The notes under the pieces were generated by a model. The model did no database searches. It was not told the DNA's origin and worked only from the letters and a program-made list of their open reading frames with translations. Positions 32,976 to 43,310 of a DNA stretch of 64,000 nucleotides are shown here, piece after piece. The stretch is from Cydia pomonella (Eukaryota; Arthropoda; Insecta; Lepidoptera; Tortricidae). The stretch spans positions 19,028,019 to 19,092,018 of the forward strand of contig NC_084705.1 in assembly GCF_033807575.1 (NCBI RefSeq), read 5' to 3'. A program made the position numbers and the translations under genes. Position 1 is the stretch's first letter, and the number at the start of each line of letters is the position of its first letter.

Positions 32976-33281
32976 AATTGCTCGTTTAAAGGTATAAGAT
33001 ATGTAGCAGGTTTATGCGGGACTCCAAATCATCCGTTTGACTTTCTAATAGCTTTTTTGTTATGTGTACGGTCACGTCTGAAAATATCGATACAGACAAA
33101 GTGCCGATATTATTATATGGGCCATAAAGTCGTGTATACATGTTTTTGGCACTTCGATCGGGTCGATTTTTTCAGACGTGACTGCACATCTGTACATATG
33201 TAGCAAGTGTACTCATATTTCCTGCAACATCAATATAAATAAACATAACAAATACCCAAATGATAATATTCCTGCAGCAGG

Positions 33282-33792
33282 AGCGCAGGCCGCATCCCAC
33301 GCCATGCCAGTATCAATGACATTCTGCGCCGGGCCTTTACCAGTGCCGGGGCACCAGACGTCCTAGAGCCCACAGGCTTAGACAGGGACGACGGCAAGCG
33401 GCCGGACGGCATGACTCTGGTTCCTTGGAAGCTGGGACGGCCTTTAGTTTGGGACGCCACATGTGTGGATACCCTTGCGCCGTCCCACTTTCCAGGGATC
33501 TCGATCAAGGCTGGAACGGCCGCCGAAGCAGCCGAGCAAATATGCATCCATTGATTCTGGTTGCATGTTTGAGCCGTTTGGGGTGGAGACCCACGGGCCC
33601 TGGGGAACCGGAGCCCACTGTATATTTAGAGAGCTGGCGAAGAGTCTCATTGATAGTAGTATCAACGGTGACCAGAGGGCTGGCTCTTTCCTTACCCAGC
33701 GAATTGGCATCGCCATACAGCGCGGTAATGCCACCAGCCTTCTGGGCACCCTACCATCGGGCGACGAGCTAGCCCCCATTTTATATTTGTAA
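33282..33792 (+). pseudogene. Retroelement-linked RPDG/WD domain, frameshifted
   Basis: The first frame (from 33282) reads Ser-Ile-Asn-Asp-Ile-Leu-Arg-Arg-Ala, then Gly-Lys-Arg-Pro-Asp-Gly-Met-Thr-Leu-Val-Pro-Trp and Pro-Leu-Val-Trp-Asp-Ala-Thr-Cys-Val-Asp-Thr-Leu-Ala, then Ala-Ala-Glu-Ala-Ala-Glu. It stops near 33551. A shift near 33537 gives Phe-Glu-Pro-Phe-Gly-Val-Glu-Thr-His-Gly-Pro-Trp-Gly, then Gln-Arg-Ile-Gly-Ile-Ala-Ile-Gln-Arg-Gly-Asn-Ala and a stop at 33790-33792. From memory this ~170-residue domain ends reverse-transcriptase polyproteins in many invertebrates. The PD-G..., W-D-x-T and later Glu arrangement is compatible with a PD-(D/E)XK-like nuclease, which is inference. An AT-rich tail with AATAAA follows, fitting a retroposed end. 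Confidence 0.65.
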
Positions 33793-34214
33793 ATATATGT
33801 ATTTAGATATGTATCTTTCCTTTAGTTATATTTTTTTTGTATTTTATGCTTTTTAATAAGTTGGTTTAGATATATTATATTAAAAATGTTATATTTTATA
33901 AATAAATTAAGTATTTACATAAAATATTGGAGACAAGACAGACCTTTTTCATTATATTCGACCTTAATATCTTCAACAAATGATTTCACAACTTAAATTA
34001 GGTACTTTAACGCGCCACTAGTGTGTAAAATAGTACCGAGAGTCCGACTGATGTACAGATTGAACATGACACAAGTTATTTTCGGCCACAACCGCCGCTT
34101 CGTGAAATAGCTTTTCATCGATCTGTAACTTTCCGTTTTTTATTAAAGAGTACGATTCTGCTATTTTCTATAAAATGTTTCTTCCCTGAGTCGTGGATAA
34201 TAATGGCACACGTC

Positions 34215-34605
34215 AATAGTTACCTATTTATTTTACAAGGGGGCAAAGTTGTTGATTAACAGCTCGTGCTAATATTGATACCAAAGCAAGCGAAAGATTC
34301 CAAAATTGAGCCAAATTTGTTTCGAAAAGTGGAATCTTGAGCTTTGCGAAGGTATCAAGGCAGGATTAAACAAATTTTGCCAACACAAAATTTTCCACCG
34401 CACCACGCGAGGAAAAAATAAGAATAAACCAAATCAAATCCAAATGAACGTTATTAAATTATTTCTTATTCAAAATCATGATTTAAAAGTCAATTCTACC
34501 AGCTAACATAAGGAAACAACTCACAATTTGCATCAAATTACTTTGCCACTCTTGTGGATAAAATGCAACTTTCTCATCAGTTTTTAACAATCAAGAGAGC
34601 CTTTA
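34215..34605. repeat. Dispersed repeat family D, copy 2 (inverse of 4990-5392)
   Basis: Begins 'ttacaagggggcaaagttgt', has 'cgtgctaatattgatacc' and 'ctaccagctaacataagg', and ends 'gttgcattttatc'-type sequence in reverse complement. The 66-codon frame at 34306 is accidental. Confidence 0.65.
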
Positions 34606-34728
34606 CGAGCAGTAGGCCTAGCATATGGTTGTCGCGACAGTATCTCGCGGCCGGATAGATAACATTAAGATGATTTTATTCTTACGAATCCTTATATAAA
34701 TAATGATTTTATTCTTGAATGCCCAACA

Positions 34729-34818
34729 CTGGATACAAGTCTCGGACAGCGCAGGTGTAAAAGGATGTAAGTTCCACGTAACACTTTTACACCTAAGCTG
34801 CGCGAGACTTGTATCCTT
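34729..34818. repeat. Long hairpin next to a 'ggttccgta' element
   Basis: Left arm 'ggatacaagtctcg' plus 'gcaggtgtaaaag' pairs with right arm 'cttttacacctaagctgc' plus 'gcgagacttgtatcc'. About 27 of the arm bases pair around a central 'gatgtaagttccacgtaaca'. Probably a foldback MITE; it touches the element starting at 34820. Confidence 0.65.
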
Positions 34819-34819
34819 T

Positions 34820-35032
34820 TTAGGGTTCCGTACCCAAAGGGTAAAACGGGACCCTATTACTAAGACTCCGCTGTCCGTCCGTCCGTCTCTCACCAGGCTG
34901 TATCTCATGAACCGTGATAGCTATACAGTTGAAATTTTCACAGATGATGTATTTCTGTTGCCGCTATAACAACAAATACAAAAAAGTACGGAACCCTCGG
35001 TGAGCGAGTCCGACTCGCACTTGCCCGGTTTT
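34820..35032 (-). repeat. 'ggttccgta' superfamily, short form
   Basis: Starts 'tagggttccgtacccaaagg' and ends 'gcgagtccgactcgcacttg' plus 'cccggttttc', the antisense of the superfamily 5' end. It contains the (GTCC)n-like 'gtccgtccgtccgtc' and 'ctcatgaaccgtgatagcta'. Only ~210 bp, with no internal 280-bp unit. Confidence 0.75.
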
Positions 35033-35055
35033 CACTAGGGCCACAGCATTAATTA

Positions 35056-35330
35056 TACCATCATCATCATCATTTTTTATTCAATAACAATATTACATTG
35101 TGTTTGAAAAATCTTAAATCCAGGCACATGCATACAAAAAATATTTCAAAAATAAACATCATAAAAATAAATATTAAAACTAATTCAAATAAATCGCCCG
35201 CTCAAATAGATATCCCAAAAATAAAAATAAAACATGAATAGTAATTTAAAAAAATTGTCAGTAAAAAATTAAAAATACTAGAAAAAAAAACTAAAAATGT
35301 CAACATGTAAGAAGAAAAAATAATCAAATA
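35056..35330 (-). repeat. Probable LINE 3' tail with (ATG)n
   Basis: On the plus strand a (CAT)n run at 35060-35074 is followed by 'tttttattcaataacaatat'. On the minus strand this reads as an A-rich end with AATAAA and an (ATG)n tail. The remainder is A-rich without frames. Confidence 0.4.
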
Positions 35331-35486
35331 ATATCATTTAAAAACAAGGCTATATGAGAAAAACAAGGCTACACGAGGCTATGAAAAATATTATTTCTAC
35401 TCGTCGACTGTAATGGTTGAATTAAGATTTCGTATACCAAACTCAACTAAAAGATTAATTTCGCTGTATTCATCTATAAAAAAAAA

Positions 35487-36330
35487 GCGGCCAAGTGCGA
35501 GTCGGACTCGCCTATGAAGGGTTCCGTACCATTTATGACGTATTAAAAAAACTACTTACTAGATCTCGTTCAAACCAATTTTCCGTGGAAGTTTGCATGG
35601 TAATGTATATCATATATTTTTTTAGATTTTTGATTCTGTTATTTTAGAAGTTACAGGGGGGGGACACATTTTTTTACTTTGGAAGTGTCTCTCGCTCAAA
35701 CTATTCAGTTTAGACAAAAATTATATTAGAAACCTAAATATAATTTTTGAAGACCTATCCATAGATACCCCACACGTTTGGATTTGATGAAAAAAAAAAA
35801 AATTTTTTAATTTTATGACGAATTAAAAAAAACTAGTTACTAGATCTCGTTCAAACCAATTTTCGGTGGAAGTTTGCATGGCAATGTATATCATATTTTT
35901 TTTTTGATTTTTCATTCTGTTATTTTAGAAGTTACGGGGGGGGGGGGGGGGACACACATTTTACCACTTTGGAAGTGTCTCTCGCGCAAACTATTCAGTT
36001 TAGAAAAAAATTATATTCTAATATAACCTAAACCTCAATATCATTTTTGAAGACCTATCCATAGATACCCCACACGTATGGGTTGGATGAAAAAAGATTT
36101 TTTGAGTTTCAGTTCTAAGTATGGGGAACCCCCAAAATTTATGGTTTTTTTTTTTTTTTTTGTGTAAAAATCTTAATGCGGTTCATAAAATACATCTACT
36201 TACCAAGTTTGAACAGTATAGCTCTTATAGTTTCGGAAAAAAGTGGCTGTGACATAATCGGACAGACAGACGGACATGACGAATCTATAAGGGTTCCGTT
36301 TTTTTCCATTTGGCTACGGAATCCTAAAAA
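35487..36330 (+). repeat. 'ggttccgta' superfamily, form A with two internal tandem units
   Basis: Bounded by 'gcggccaagtgcgagtcgga' and 'tggctacggaatcctaaaa'. Two ~280-bp units begin at about 35534 and 35814; the second has a 14-base G run at 35937-35950. Otherwise collinear with 27864-28996. Confidence 0.85.
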
Positions 36331-36371
36331 GACCAATCACGTCCCGCCGCGCTCCCATAAAAAAGAGTAAA

Positions 36372-36434
36372 CGGGTGCGGGCCGCGGGGCGCGGGTGCGG
36401 GCCGCGGGGCGCGGGGTCGCGCGGGGTCGCGCGT
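36372..36434. repeat. GC-rich short tandem repeat
   Basis: A 21-bp unit 'gggtgcgggccgcggggcgc' is repeated twice, followed by two 'ggggtcgcgc' units. It is abruptly GC-rich against flanks near 30 percent GC. Confidence 0.8.
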
Positions 36435-36439
36435 TTACC

Positions 36440-37395
36440 TATTTTGTACTACAGTTTTGTCTACTGAGATACTTACCAATTTCATTAATTATTTTGGTTT
36501 TAATAGTAAAAAGTCTTTTTTTAGATGACTCGTAGAAAAAGCCTTATTTAGTCAAATCAGCAAGCTTCCTTGCCTAAACACGGTGCTCGACTGGAAAGCT
36601 CTCTATTATATCACGATTGTATAAAATACTAATATCGGTGGAAGTAGGTATCAAAAAGGTTGAACTCATCTTCTTTGGGCACATTTTGAACCCCCGATGC
36701 AAAAAGTGGGAAAATAAAATATATTTTTACCATATTTTAATTTTATTATAAAATGGTACATTTTTAACCAAATTAATGTGCTAACCTTCCAAAAATTTAC
36801 TTGCATTTTGTCTAAATCATTTGCAAGCAACAAATGCTCAAAAAAATCTGCAGGTAATTTTGATCTGATTATGGCATGATAGTGAACTAGAGCTAAAAAA
36901 TAACATTGTTTTATCTAATTCTGTCAGCAGCAGTTACTACGTGGGCAAGGTTGAAAATGTCCTGAGCATAAATTTATTGTTAAGACAGTAGGAGCATGCT
37001 CAGCTCACGTTGATCATCTGATCTGCTTATAGCTACTTCGGGTAGCAGTATTATACATTAAAAGTAAATTCATATCATAGTAGTAGCTACAGTGAGTGAA
37101 AAACTATATAACATAATTAAGCTAAACAAATACAATAGAATAGTACGGAAGAAATAAGATTGATACTATTGTATAAGTATCTTCCTATTGAATGAACTCA
37201 AACAGCCTTGTTGGTGGCAAGGAGTCAAAAAAATAAACCAGCTTTAGTATTTTGTTTAAAATACTATTATTTTGTTACCATTGTTGCACTTTCCAATAAG
37301 TTTTTGATTGACAAATAGTTACCTAGTAACAAGACACATAAGGTATTCAATCATTTGATTAAAACCTGCACATATCTGATTTGGTAAGTGCAGCA
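36440..37395. other. Spacer downstream of the zinc-finger gene
   Basis: AT-rich, with no matched repeat. On the minus strand it would hold the 3' untranslated region; a TTTATT (AATAAA on the minus strand) near 36972 is one possible distal poly(A) signal. Confidence 0.35.
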
Positions 37396-37399
37396 TAAT

Positions 37400-38665
37400 T
37401 TATTCTGGGAAGTCCCCCTTCCCTTTATTAATCCTAATTACCTTGCCTTGCAAGTCTCTTGGCACTCCATGTCTTTCTGTTAAATGCCGCCTGACAGTAG
37501 CAGCCTTAGCATAGGTTGCTCCACATTTATTACACAAGTACACATACATCCTCTCGTGAACATTATTACAATGTGCTAACATTTCACTCCGTAGATAAAA
37601 TTTACGGGGACATAAACTACATTGAATAGTTTTCTCATTATGGTAGATGAGATGCTTCTTCCATACAAATCTTCTTCGGAATGTTAAGCCACACTTCTCA
37701 CAAGTGTATGGACGCTCACCAGTGTGTATCCTTTCATGCTCAGTTAGACTAAATTTTCGTGGAGCTTTGTATGGGCACTGCCGACACTGTAGGTATGGTC
37801 CAGTACCATGGACAGCCACTTGATGTACTTGTAGCTCAGTAAGCACTGGAAATCCCTTGCCACAATGTTCACAGACAAATCTACACCCATTGTGTCTCTG
37901 CATGTGATTATCATATGAATGCTTGTTAGCCAAGACTCTATGGCAAACATTACAATTAAATGAGTCTATGCTTTGAAGTTGCATTTGATGTCTTCGAGCG
38001 AGTTTTTTATGCCGCTTGAAGGTTTGCTTTTTAAAACATTTCTTAAATTCTATTGATGATATATCTGTAGATGAGCCTATTAGTTTTTCAATACGATCCA
38101 GAATGACGTCGGCCTCGTCTTGTGATTGGGTAGGTTTTTCATCGGAATGAGATAGATTAGGAGTATATTCATCTGAATTATCTGGAAAATTATCACTGAA
38201 ACTTTCTCGAGACACAGGTATTTCTACATCCAAATTATCTATTCCAGCGATGTTTTGCATGAATACCTTGGGTTTTACTTCACATTTCATGTTAGAACTT
38301 GAACATCCTCGCAGATCTTCGTTAGTAAAATAACTTTTAAACATTACATATTCGACAACTTTCGTTTTGATTTCCGTCTCAGAAAAACACTGATTTGCCA
38401 ACTTTTTAAGCTGTTTATCACTTGTTTCGCACTTTAGTTTAAAAGAAATAGCTTTTTTTAGGCAAAATAAACAGTCATTGCACATCAAAGTAGGAAAAAC
38501 ATTGTTCGATTGGATGATAACACTTGTGAAGGCTAGAATAGCTTTGCCAAAGCAACTTAAGCCGTCAACGCTGGTAAAATCTAATAAGGAAACCATGTTC
38601 TGTTCATTACTTTGTTTTAAACACACACGACATACGTTTTTGTATATATTCTCATACTCTTCCAT
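37400..38665 (-). CDS. ZAD and six-finger C2H2 zinc-finger protein
   Basis: A single uninterrupted frame of 421 codons, counting from the second Met (38663-38665). The upstream in-frame Met at 38701 would add 12 residues, but the second has the better context (aaccATGG) and the domain starts just after it. Residues 12-65 form a ZAD (zinc-finger associated domain): Cys12, Cys15, Cys62, Cys65 bind zinc, and ZADs dimerise. Residues 90-235 are an acidic, Ser-rich linker. Six C2H2 fingers follow (first Cys at 238, 265, 294, 322, 349, 378), with one classical TGERPY linker between fingers 3 and 4. ZAD fingers are nuclear, DNA-binding regulators, much expanded in insects; the target is unknown. AATAAA overlaps the stop codon. 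No introns or damage, and it stands alone among repeats. Confidence 0.95.
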   Translation of the reverse strand: MEEYENIYKNVCRVCLKQSNEQNMVSLLDFTSVDGLSCFGKAILAFTSVIIQSNNVFPTLMCNDCLFCLKKAISFKLKCETSDKQLKKLANQCFSETEIKTKVVEYVMFKSYFTNEDLRGCSSSNMKCEVKPKVFMQNIAGIDNLDVEIPVSRESFSDNFPDNSDEYTPNLSHSDEKPTQSQDEADVILDRIEKLIGSSTDISSIEFKKCFKKQTFKRHKKLARRHQMQLQSIDSFNCNVCHRVLANKHSYDNHMQRHNGCRFVCEHCGKGFPVLTELQVHQVAVHGTGPYLQCRQCPYKAPRKFSLTEHERIHTGERPYTCEKCGLTFRRRFVWKKHLIYHNEKTIQCSLCPRKFYLRSEMLAHCNNVHERMYVYLCNKCGATYAKAATVRRHLTERHGVPRDLQGKVIRINKGKGDFPE

Positions 38666-38760
38666 GGTTTCCGAAATAAAGTGAACATAGAAAATACACA
38701 AATATTTATTAAACTGTCACTGTCCTCACTGTCACTAGTGTCAATGTCAAACATGACTTT
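38666..38760 (-). promoter_or_regulatory. 5' flank of the ZAD gene with TGACA-type repeats
   Basis: On the minus strand the 38716-38751 stretch reads 'tgacattgacactagtgaca' followed by 'gtgaggacagtgacag', four or five TGACA/GACA repeats just upstream of the start. No TATA box is at a fixed distance. A short 5' untranslated region is inferred; the start of transcription is not known. Confidence 0.35.
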
Positions 38761-39000
38761 TTAATTATGGAACTTGGGTCCGAAATAGATTTCTACTTTC
38801 AAAGGTAAAAACAATGCAGTACAAACTAGTCGGAAAGTCTGACCAAGATAATTTCGCATAGCATGTGCTGATAATGTGCAGAAATGTAATCATAAACGGC
38901 TCACTTTTATGAAAATATTTAGTTTAAAATGACAATTGACACTACACTTTGTTCTATCAAAATCGGTGTACAGTTAAAGCCTCTACATATCTTCCAACAA

Positions 39001-39044
39001 ATCGCATGCGATTTGTGATAAATGTATCACAAATCGCATGCGAT
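39001..39044. repeat. Perfect 20-bp-arm hairpin
   Basis: ATCGCATGCGATTTGTGATA, then AATG, then the exact reverse complement of the first arm. Each arm also contains the 12-bp palindrome ATCGCATGCGAT. It lies about 335 bp upstream of the ZAD start. It could be a young MITE core or a paired protein site. Confidence 0.9.
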
Positions 39045-39224
39045 ACATGCTGTCATTTTCCTTTGTTATATGGACATTTTTATAGGAAAATAAACACAGG
39101 TAAACATAGGTTTTGACTGGGCAATTGATTTCGTTAAACTTTGTTTTTTATTGTTTTGTTTATAAGTTCAGGCACATTAATAAAATGTCTGTTCGATCTG
39201 TGGAAAGTGGTCCACAGTACACAC

Positions 39225-39587
39225 ACAGCATACAGGTTTGCTCAATGCTCTAAAGAAGTTAAAGTCACTTTATTCAGAGCCTACTGTACTAGTTTTTACA
39301 CAAGCAACCTGTGGGCAGACTATACGTTTAAACGGTACAATGCTCTGCGCGTTCAATATAACAACGCGTACAGGGTGCTGATGGGGTTGTCTAGATTCTG
39401 TAGCGCGTCAGGGATGTTCGCAGAAGCACGGGTAGACTGGTTTTACACCACGATGCGCAAGCGAGCCACATCCCTGGTGCGCAGAGTACAGGCCAGCTCC
39501 AACAGCATCCTGACAATGCTTGCGGATAGGGTTGATGGCCTATATTTAAATAACTACCTACTGCATGACTCATGTGCGCAGGAATAA
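39225..39587 (+). pseudogene. LINE ORF2 C-terminal fragment
   Basis: Reads Phe-Ala-Gln-Cys-Ser-Lys-Glu-Val-Lys-Val-Thr-Leu-Phe-Arg-Ala-Tyr-Cys, Tyr-Asn-Asn-Ala-Tyr-Arg-Val-Leu-Met-Gly-Leu, Phe-Cys-Ser-Ala-Ser-Gly-Met-Phe-Ala-Glu-Ala and Met-Arg-Lys-Arg, ending in a stop at 39585-39587. The 43927-44300 relic on the other strand has the same order. This is the region after the reverse transcriptase in a widespread lepidopteran LINE (memory). The frame upstream to 39141 is unrelated read-through. Confidence 0.75.
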
Positions 39588-39779
39588 GTGAGTACCTAGG
39601 CGAATTTTCTTGAATCCGCTTATTTATTTATTTATAAGAAGCATAAGTATAGTATATAGTTTGCTATAATTAAATACATATGAATATATTAACAATAGCG
39701 TTAAGATAAAAATTGTCACTAACACAAAATGATCCAAGTTGGTCGTGAATAAATAATTTGTTATTATTATTTGTATATC

Positions 39780-40500
39780 TCTTACAAATTCTCGGGACCA
39801 TGGGGTCCCGGGCATTTGGAAGGCGTGCGTGGGGCCGAAGCCAACACGTAGTTATTAAAAGGGGTTTAATAAGACAATTAACTCTAAAATTAATGTGACA
39901 TCAACCGACGATTATCCCTGTTCACACTATAGCAGTGCACCCAAGGACAAGCCCCGGTTAGTGTAGGACTATTATAAGAAAAAGGTACAAAAAGAAACCG
40001 GGCTATTGGGTTGAGTTGCTAGTGGACTGGTAACCGAGACTATGGAGGTGACTATGGCACCTGCCCTGATCATATGTTGAAAAACACGAAAAATGGACAG
40101 GTGGTGACTCGCCAACTCACAATATGGGTCCCCGAAAACGGCCGCTCGCACAGAGCGACAAGGAGACAACATTACGTGAGCGGCTCAGGGTGCGGAGAGG
40201 TGTGCGCCGCTTTCTACCCAGTGGCTGTCAGCAGCCACTGTGCCAACTCGCGTCTTATGCATATTTCACTTCCACCCTGCGAGCATATAGCTCTGACACC
40301 CCACTCTGGACGGCCGGTAAAGGCAAGCCAGAGGTGAGATTCCTGCGGCCCCTGCTCAGTGTTCACTCCAGCCGGCCAATGAAGGCTAGTCGGAGAGAGG
40401 GGCATGACCGACTCTCGGGGGTATGGAACCCAAGGGACGTCACTTCACATTCAGCTCGCCACAAGCTGCCCTGGGGTCTTATTATTATTATTATAGTACG
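39780..40500 (+). repeat. Retroelement-derived segment with (ATT)n tail
   Basis: A relatively GC-rich block: 'gtgtggggccgaagcc'-like text near 39828, 'ggctattgggttgagttgct', 'gagcggctcagggtgcggag' and 'aagctgccctggggtcttat', then (TTA)n at 40480-40496. A GC-rich body ending in (ATT)n is typical of a retroposed 3' region. The open frames (40074-40337, 40124-40516) show no domain. I recall similar sequence from lepidopteran non-LTR ends, but this is not certain. Confidence 0.4.
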
Positions 40501-41155
40501 TCCGTCGAGGACGTAGTTATAAGAGAGAAAGCCATACCAAGGTCGCGGTTTGGTCCACCCGTCTGACTTGTCAGCATATCAAAAACCATAAAATAGCACT
40601 GGCACGACCACAAATCCTACGGCTCTTCTCTTTCCGCAAAGACTCTACTAAACGTATAAACATATAGAAGTATATTTTCAAAATATCCTCCTTTTATATC
40701 AATAACTGCTAAATTGTGTTTTTATTAATTGTTAATATCATTCGTCTGTCCGATATCGATTGAAATCGATTATGTATATATGTTGTATACCTATATAAGA
40801 TAGAGAGAGAGAGAGTTATGTACGATTAACAATGTGAAAAGTCATATCGATAAACTATCGACATTTCGTACAATTTTAAAGGATTCACTATACCTAAAAT
40901 TAACAAGAAACTCTTTTATTCTTTATCGTGGTTATCAGGTCACGCGATTTTATCGTCACGATATAGCTTAAGAGGAATTCCTAGTTGCGATTTTTCCAAA
41001 CAAACGCTCTCGGCTGTTTCCTCTCTGGATTTTTAACCTAGAGCAATGATTTTTTTCAAATAAGATCAATATCATCAATATCTGTGCCGCTATGTTTTGC
41101 TTTTTTGGATTATTTAAGTTTGAAGAAACTAAGTGCCTCGAAAATTTTGTAAGGT
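40500..41155. other. Spacer, no gene seen
   Basis: Includes a short (GA)n at 40801-40815 and IR-like 'gatatcgattgaaatcgatt'. Confidence 0.35.
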
Positions 41156-41159
41156 AATT

Positions 41160-41281
41160 TTAAGTATTCAGCTACTAAGGTAAACTTGCTATACCCTACT
41201 TAAGGTCCATGTTGTGACAATTTAATTAAGATAACATCTGTTTGTACCATGGAATGCAATAAATAAATGAAATGAAATGAA
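41160..41281 (+). repeat. LINE 3' tail
   Basis: 'ttgtaccatggaatgcaata' followed by AATAAATGAAATGAAATGAA. This poly(A)-signal-plus-TGAAA tail is a common end of lepidopteran non-LTR elements. Confidence 0.55.
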
Positions 41282-41891
41282 CATCGCAAAACGGTTCAAT
41301 TGGATTGGCAGCAAAAAAAGGCACAGTATTCAAATATGACAACAAATATACAAAAAATCAAAACATAGCAGCATAGATTATTTCTTCTTCTTGCAGTTTC
41401 CATAATTTCATAACGATTGTCGAGAGCAAAACCTCGATTTTTGAGTTTTTTGCGTGGGAATTTTAGTCCGAGCTGCAGTTGTCCTCATCGCACGCAAGTA
41501 CTCCCGCCCACCGCAGCGCGACAGAAACATAGCTTCAAAAATTCGAGATTTGATAAGTTGCTCAGCTAGGAATTGCTCTTAAAACGAAGAGAAAGTTCTT
41601 ATTTTTAATTACAATATATAAATAACTATAATACGTTTTCTGCAAGAATTGATTTATTTTATGATATTAAAAAATATGTATTATCCATTAGCATATATAT
41701 TGTTATGATGTTTATTTTTAGTGAAGATCTCGAAGCTTGTATAATCACTATACCGTTCCGGTGTATAGCGCTTCTCGATATATAACATGATTAAAATCAA
41801 CCAGTCCACATCCCGAAAAACCTATACCTACACATTTTTACGCAAACATACAAAGCAGTGTAACCTAAGCACCAAAATGGCTACGGCTTGA

Positions 41892-42094
41892 GTATTCAAA
41901 TTTGTATTCAGAACAGACAACGTGGGGGGGCCTTGGTAGAACGAACAACACTAGTCACTAAATTTGACAGACGAATGATAAATGGCCTGTACTACGAAGT
42001 CGAAGCGATGCGCGACAGTATCGCTTGTTCCGATATTCATCGTCACTTAACAGACAACATCAGATCAAACGCTCAAAGCAAACGCAGCATGTAA
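41892..42094 (+). CDS. Candidate terminal exon, unknown gene
   Basis: A frame with mixed composition reads Thr-Thr-Leu-Val-Thr-Lys-Phe-Asp-Arg-Arg-Met-Ile-Asn-Gly-Leu-Tyr-Tyr-Glu-Val-Glu-Ala-Met-Arg-Asp-Ser, ending near 42094. An acceptor-like 'caaatttgtattcag' lies at 41899-41913, so the coding part would begin about 41914. I do not recognise it. It could be the last exon of a gene with distant upstream exons, or a retroelement remnant. Confidence 0.25.
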
Positions 42095-42203
42095 TGTAAA
42101 TATAGTTTTGTAACGTTAATTTAAATTTACTTAGGTATAATATTGGAATCACAACTTGGAATAGTTAAAAATAGTTTAAAAATGTATTTATGCATAATAT
42201 AAT

Positions 42204-42482
42204 GTGTTAAATTACTTAGTTGTGGTAGGAAATATGTCCTTGCCTTTACGTGCTCGCAATTTTTGTCCTGTTGCAGTTAATTATAAAAAATTGTTTTGCA
42301 CATTTTGTAAAAAAAAGGAAAAATATATAAACCTAGTTTTTCATTGTGTCAATAACATACTAAAAAAACATGAAGAATGGAAAAGATTTATAAGACAAAT
42401 AAAAAAAAAGTTTTCTCTTTTTGTATGGACGATCACGTGGTATACTTCCCTCTTAAATGTCATAATACAGGACAGCTACTAG
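42204..42482 (+). pseudogene. Possible LINE-derived Cys/His fragment
   Basis: Contains Cys-Thr-Phe-Cys-Lys-Lys-Lys-Glu, then Phe-His-Cys-Val-Asn-Asn and Trp-Lys-Arg-Phe-Ile. The C-x2-C...H-C spacing resembles the zinc-binding motif at the end of some non-LTR polyproteins. Very Lys-rich; weak evidence. Confidence 0.25.
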
Positions 42483-42497
42483 TTGAGTATCTATATT

Positions 42498-42601
42498 CTG
42501 TTTTTTTGTTCCGTAGACTAAAATGACATTTCATGTGGTACTAAGAAATGTCATGTCTTACATATGAAATGTCATTTTTGTCTACGGAATAAAAAAAACA
42601 G
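42498..42601. mobile_element. Foldback MITE with CTGTTTTTT / AAAAAACAG ends
   Basis: The left arm 'ttgttccgtagactaaaatg' continues 'acatttcat'; the right arm is 'atgaaatgtcatttttgtct' then 'acggaataaaa'. The arms span about 38 bp with a single small indel. The interior has another inverted pair, 'aaatgtcatgtctta'. Non-coding. Confidence 0.8.
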
Positions 42602-43071
42602 ACCTTAAAACCTGAAAGCCAACAAAATTTAGCCCAAACAAGTAATACAATTGAGTTCCTACTTACATGCAAACCCACAAGTACAGTTTTATAACTGTAG
42701 TTTAAACATCGTCGTCGACGGTAACTGTGGTTTAAGCATACGGCAATAAAAGTGTGTTAAACAAGCAACCGGGGAAGCTTCGCACAGAGTACATATACAG
42801 CTTTGCGTATCCTTCAGATTTAGAAGAAACGTCCAGTTCCAATCGCTTTCTAATATTTGACCGTGACCGCTTTTACGCGCGCTCTATTACACTGATGGGG
42901 ATTCACACGGCACTTTTGGCCACCAAACACTAGCGGCATTTGAGCGTCGGCGTCTATTCAGCGCTGTAGAAAATGGCGTCGCTGTGCAGGACCCGGGTAG
43001 GTACGTCCTTAAATTACGTCCACAAGAGAGGTATGGGCACTGTGAATGTCATCTTGCTTTGTGTGGTAGGG

Positions 43072-43310
43072 CCCAGCGCAGCGAATGTCATTCCAGATCT
43101 AGAGCAGAGCCCAACTGGGGAAGTACCTCCACCTTACAGAAAACCGCAGCCAAATAACACTAGACCCTACTCATTGTATTGTGTTCCTGCCACTGAGGTT
43201 GCGTAGCGATAGCAACAGCTTTAGAAGTTGTTGGATCTGGATGCCACATTACGCTGGTTCACCCGATAACTCGTCTCCTCAACCCCTAATCTAATATAAA
43301 AAAAAACAAC
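43072..43310 (+). repeat. Retroelement 3' region fragment
   Basis: The frame ends Gly-Pro-Ser-Ala-Ala-Asn-Val-Ile-Pro-Asp, then Pro-Thr-Gly-Glu-Val-Pro-Pro-Pro-Tyr-Arg-Lys-Pro. From memory this precedes the 'ggcaacgcgcatgtaactcc' type end found at 54093-54225 in antisense; the two pieces do not overlap here, so the link is from memory only. Confidence 0.4.

Noticed and set aside
33425..33779. Three overlapping frames of 109-115 codons
   Set aside because: Only the frames described for the RPDG/WD relic carry motifs; the others are shadows of its GC-rich coding DNA.
37744..37950. 68-codon frame within the zinc-finger gene
   Set aside because: Out-of-frame shadow of the ZAD/C2H2 coding sequence.
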